Origin: DATBAK01 sp036787815
Lineage (GTDB): Bacteria; Actinomycetota; Acidimicrobiia; IMCC26256; PALSA-610
Length of the DNA stretch: 15,815 bases
Assembly (NCBI GenBank): GCA_036787815.1
Contig: DAIQOP010000075.1
Coordinates: forward strand, 1-15,815
Direction of reading: 5' to 3'
Shown one piece after another: positions 14,477-15,815 of this stretch (within the stretch, counting starts at the first letter, position 1; each line of letters begins with the position of its first letter). The translations under genes were made by a program, and so were the position numbers. Under the pieces are notes generated by a model. The model saw only the letters and a list, made by a program, of their open reading frames with translations. It was not told the origin of the DNA and did not search any database.

Positions 14477-15517
14477 TCACGACGTGCGGATGTCGGTGCT
14501 GCCCTGGCTCGCGACGACCGTGCGCCCGGCGTTGACGAATCGGTTGCCGGTCACCACGACGTGATGAGCGTTGCGCAGCTCCACCGCCGGCATGGCCTTG
14601 CCCGCCGGAAAGGTCACGTCGTTCGCACGAATCGTGACGTCGGTGGTGTACGAGAAGAAGAACGCGCCCGTCGCGCCCTCGTCGCTGATCACGCCTGCGG
14701 CGATGAACCGGTTGCGCTCGACGTCGTACGGACCACGCAGGTCGCCGCGTTTCGCATACACGAAGACGAGGCCACCGCTGGCGACGTCCATGCGATTGTC
14801 GGTGATCTGCACGCTGCCGATGTGGGCGGGGAAGCCCTTGTTGGCGAGCCAGAAGTTGACCGCGGCGCCGGTGACGTTCCCGACGATACGGATGTCGCGG
14901 ATCTCCGTCTCTGCGGTGTTCGCCTCGAGATCGAACACCGAACGGGCGACGTCGGAGATCGTGTTCGCCTCGATGACGACGCCCACCGCCGATGTGACCG
15001 AGATGCCCTGGCGACCGCTGCGATCGAACGTCGAGTTCGCGACGGTCACGCCGCGGCTCGGCAACTGTCTGGCGGGGCCGACGTAGACAAAGTCTCCGTA
15101 GGTGTCGTACGCCTGCACGTGATCGAGCAACACGTTCGTCACGCCGTTGAGCTGGAAGCCGCTCTGCGCCTCGAGCTCGGGGTGGTACGCCTTCGCGTTC
15201 GCCCCGGCGTTCGGGTTCGCACCGCGCACGATCAGGTTGCGCACGGTCAGGTCGCTACCGCCCTTCAGCTTGAGTTGGGCTCGAGTGCGGCTGCCGGTCG
15301 TGACCGACTTCAGGGTCGCTCCGTTCCCGTCGAGCAGGATGCGATTGCGCCCTTCGAGGAGCACCGTCTCGTCGACCCGGTAGCACGCGTTCCGCGCGAG
15401 GCGGAGCGTCGAGTTGTCGGGAACGGACGCGATCCACGATTGCATCGCGGCGCTCACGTCGACGGAGCAGTCGTGCGCGATCGCCGCCGGCACCTGGTGC
15501 ACGGCCCCGGTCGGCAA
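14477..15517 (-). CDS. Right-handed parallel beta-helix repeat protein, probably 5'-truncated
   Basis: 346 residues if begun at TTG 15517. The open frame continues a further 14 codons upstream to an in-frame TAA. The body carries repeated short strands with Asn ladders (ILLDGNGATL, DLTVRNLIVRGAN, GVTVANSTFDRSG, VVIEANTISD, VQITDNRMDV, VTIRANDVTF, VVVTGNRFVN), typical of the pectate-lyase-like fold (PF13229 type). The conserved opening (CSVDVSAAMQSWIASVPDNS, ACYRVDETVLLEG) is present. Relatives carry a signal peptide and a proline-rich linker before it. Here the linker (VAAPPPLPTG) survives, but the signal peptide is missing, and no ribosome-binding site precedes the TTG. Such proteins bind or cleave polysaccharides, and the nearby UDP-uronate genes fit that theme. 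Called truncated rather than intact, with moderate confidence. Confidence 0.8.
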   Translation of the reverse strand: MPTGAVHQVPAAIAHDCSVDVSAAMQSWIASVPDNSTLRLARNACYRVDETVLLEGRNRILLDGNGATLKSVTTGSRTRAQLKLKGGSDLTVRNLIVRGANPNAGANAKAYHPELEAQSGFQLNGVTNVLLDHVQAYDTYGDFVYVGPARQLPSRGVTVANSTFDRSGRQGISVTSAVGVVIEANTISDVARSVFDLEANTAETEIRDIRIVGNVTGAAVNFWLANKGFPAHIGSVQITDNRMDVASGGLVFVYAKRGDLRGPYDVERNRFIAAGVISDEGATGAFFFSYTTDVTIRANDVTFPAGKAMPAVELRNAHHVVVTGNRFVNAGRTVVASQGSTDIRTS

Positions 15518-15562
15518 CGGGGGCGGCGCGGCGACTCGCCAAGGGGTCCAGTTGGAGCCGGC

Positions 15563-15647
15563 TTACACAGACTGTAAAAGCCCGCCGTCTAGGCTCAGAG
15601 ACCAGGTGTTACACAGAAGGGGCAGCTGTGTTTGCGGTGTTACACAG
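15563..15647. promoter_or_regulatory. Cluster of ACACAG/CTGTGT motifs, candidate multi-site operator
   Basis: ACACAG occurs at 15565-15570, 15611-15616 and 15642-15647, and its complement CTGTGT at 15626-15631. The second and third lie in identical 12-bp units, GGTGTTACACAG (15605-15616 and 15636-15647), 31 bp apart, each holding the palindrome GTGTTACAC. The first is part of TTACACAGACTGTAA. The spacing of 15, 16 and 31 bp would place bound proteins in regular register. Regulator unknown. Confidence 0.5.
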
Positions 15648-15651
15648 TCTG

Positions 15652-15657
15652 CATAAT
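15652..15657 (+). promoter_or_regulatory. Candidate -10 element before the ABC ATPase fragment
   Basis: CATAAT matches TATAAT at 5 of 6 positions and is preceded by TG (extended -10 style). It lies just after the last ACACAG motif and 14 nt before AAGGAGG (15671-15677). No clear -35 is visible. Confidence 0.4.
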
Positions 15658-15684
15658 CCTTGTTAGCGAGAAGGAGGCGGAGCC

Positions 15685-15815
15685 GTGAGCATGGGCGGAG
15701 CTGATCAGGCGGCGGGTCACGACCTCGCGCGCTTCGACGTTCGCGCGCCGTCGCTCGATTCTCCCGTCGCGTCGCTGTCGGGAGGCAACCAGCAGAAGAT
15801 CGTCGTCGGACGCGC
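15685..15815 (+). CDS. Fragment of a sugar/nucleoside ABC transporter ATPase, lacking its upstream part
   Basis: The GTG at 15685 (or ATG 15691) follows a strong AAGGAGG at 15671-15677, and a TAG closes the frame 18 nt upstream. The 43 codons visible end with RFDVRAPSLDSPVASLSGGN then QQKIVVGRA. This is the ABC signature region of the second nucleotide-binding domain in RbsA/MglA-type or BmpA-linked nucleoside importers, usually found 400 or more residues into the protein. No Walker A or Q-loop precedes it. It is therefore a fragment of a pseudogene, a product of rearrangement, or an assembly join. It continues past the right edge. The presence of a good ribosome-binding site before a headless domain is unexplained. 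Confidence 0.65.
   Translation, partial: MSMGGADQAAGHDLARFDVRAPSLDSPVASLSGGNQQKIVVGR

Noticed and set aside
1..15815. CRISPR arrays, tRNA or rRNA genes, riboswitches
   Set aside because: I looked for regularly spaced repeats, cloverleaf-like segments and conserved rRNA stretches on both strands and saw none.

Overview
The window is a GC-rich (roughly two-thirds G+C by eye) piece of a bacterial chromosome. The likely source is an actinobacterium, possibly Acidimicrobiia or a relative. Grounds are the codon bias, frequent GTG starts, a DUF2127 membrane protein with a cysteine-bearing N-terminus, a secreted PepSY-like protein of actinobacterial type, and a molybdenum hydroxylase operon in the M-S-L order usual in that phylum. 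Runs of N at 9594-9603 and 11328-11427 show that it is a scaffold with assembly gaps. The taxonomic call is inference from gene style, since no rRNA or tRNA gene is visible.

Layout. (1) 1-796, minus strand: a large serine recombinase that runs off the left edge. It abuts a headless 3' remnant of a crotonase (enoyl-CoA hydratase) gene at about 830-940, so this looks like the edge of an integrated element. (2) 1087-2601: a secreted TIG/Calx-beta protein, then the DNA repair glycosylase mutM. (3) 3595-7248: a tightly coupled CoxM-CoxS-CoxL-like operon for a molybdenum- and flavin-containing hydroxylase whose active-site loop is AYRGPW, not the form I CO dehydrogenase sequence. (4) 7255-9081, minus: a zinc-ribbon protein, a DUF2127 membrane protein and a histidine phosphatase; the last two overlap by 4 nt. 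(5) 9250-11327, minus: a PepSY-like exported protein broken by a 10-N gap, and a CrtI/PYROXD2-like FAD oxidoreductase whose first residues lie in the 100-N gap. (6) 11430-14449: a nucleotide-sugar epimerase and a cysteine-rich Tat substrate on the minus strand, divergent from a UDP-sugar 6-dehydrogenase. (7) 14477-15815: a beta-helix protein without a signal peptide and, divergently, the signature-motif fragment of a sugar/nucleoside ABC ATPase. Between them lies a cluster of ACACAG/CTGTGT motifs.

How the parts work together. CoxM (FAD), CoxS (two [2Fe-2S] clusters) and CoxL (Mo-cofactor) should form one heterotrimeric oxidoreductase. The dehydrogenase and epimerase look like a pair making UDP-hexuronic acids for a surface polysaccharide, as in TviB/TviC of Vi antigen synthesis. 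The Tat substrate, the beta-helix protein and the TIG/Calx-beta protein add a cell-surface theme.

The two ends hold the oddest signals: a probable integration junction in a crotonase gene on the left, and on the right two divergent genes that both lack their 5' parts. No CRISPR array, tRNA, rRNA or complete insertion sequence was seen.
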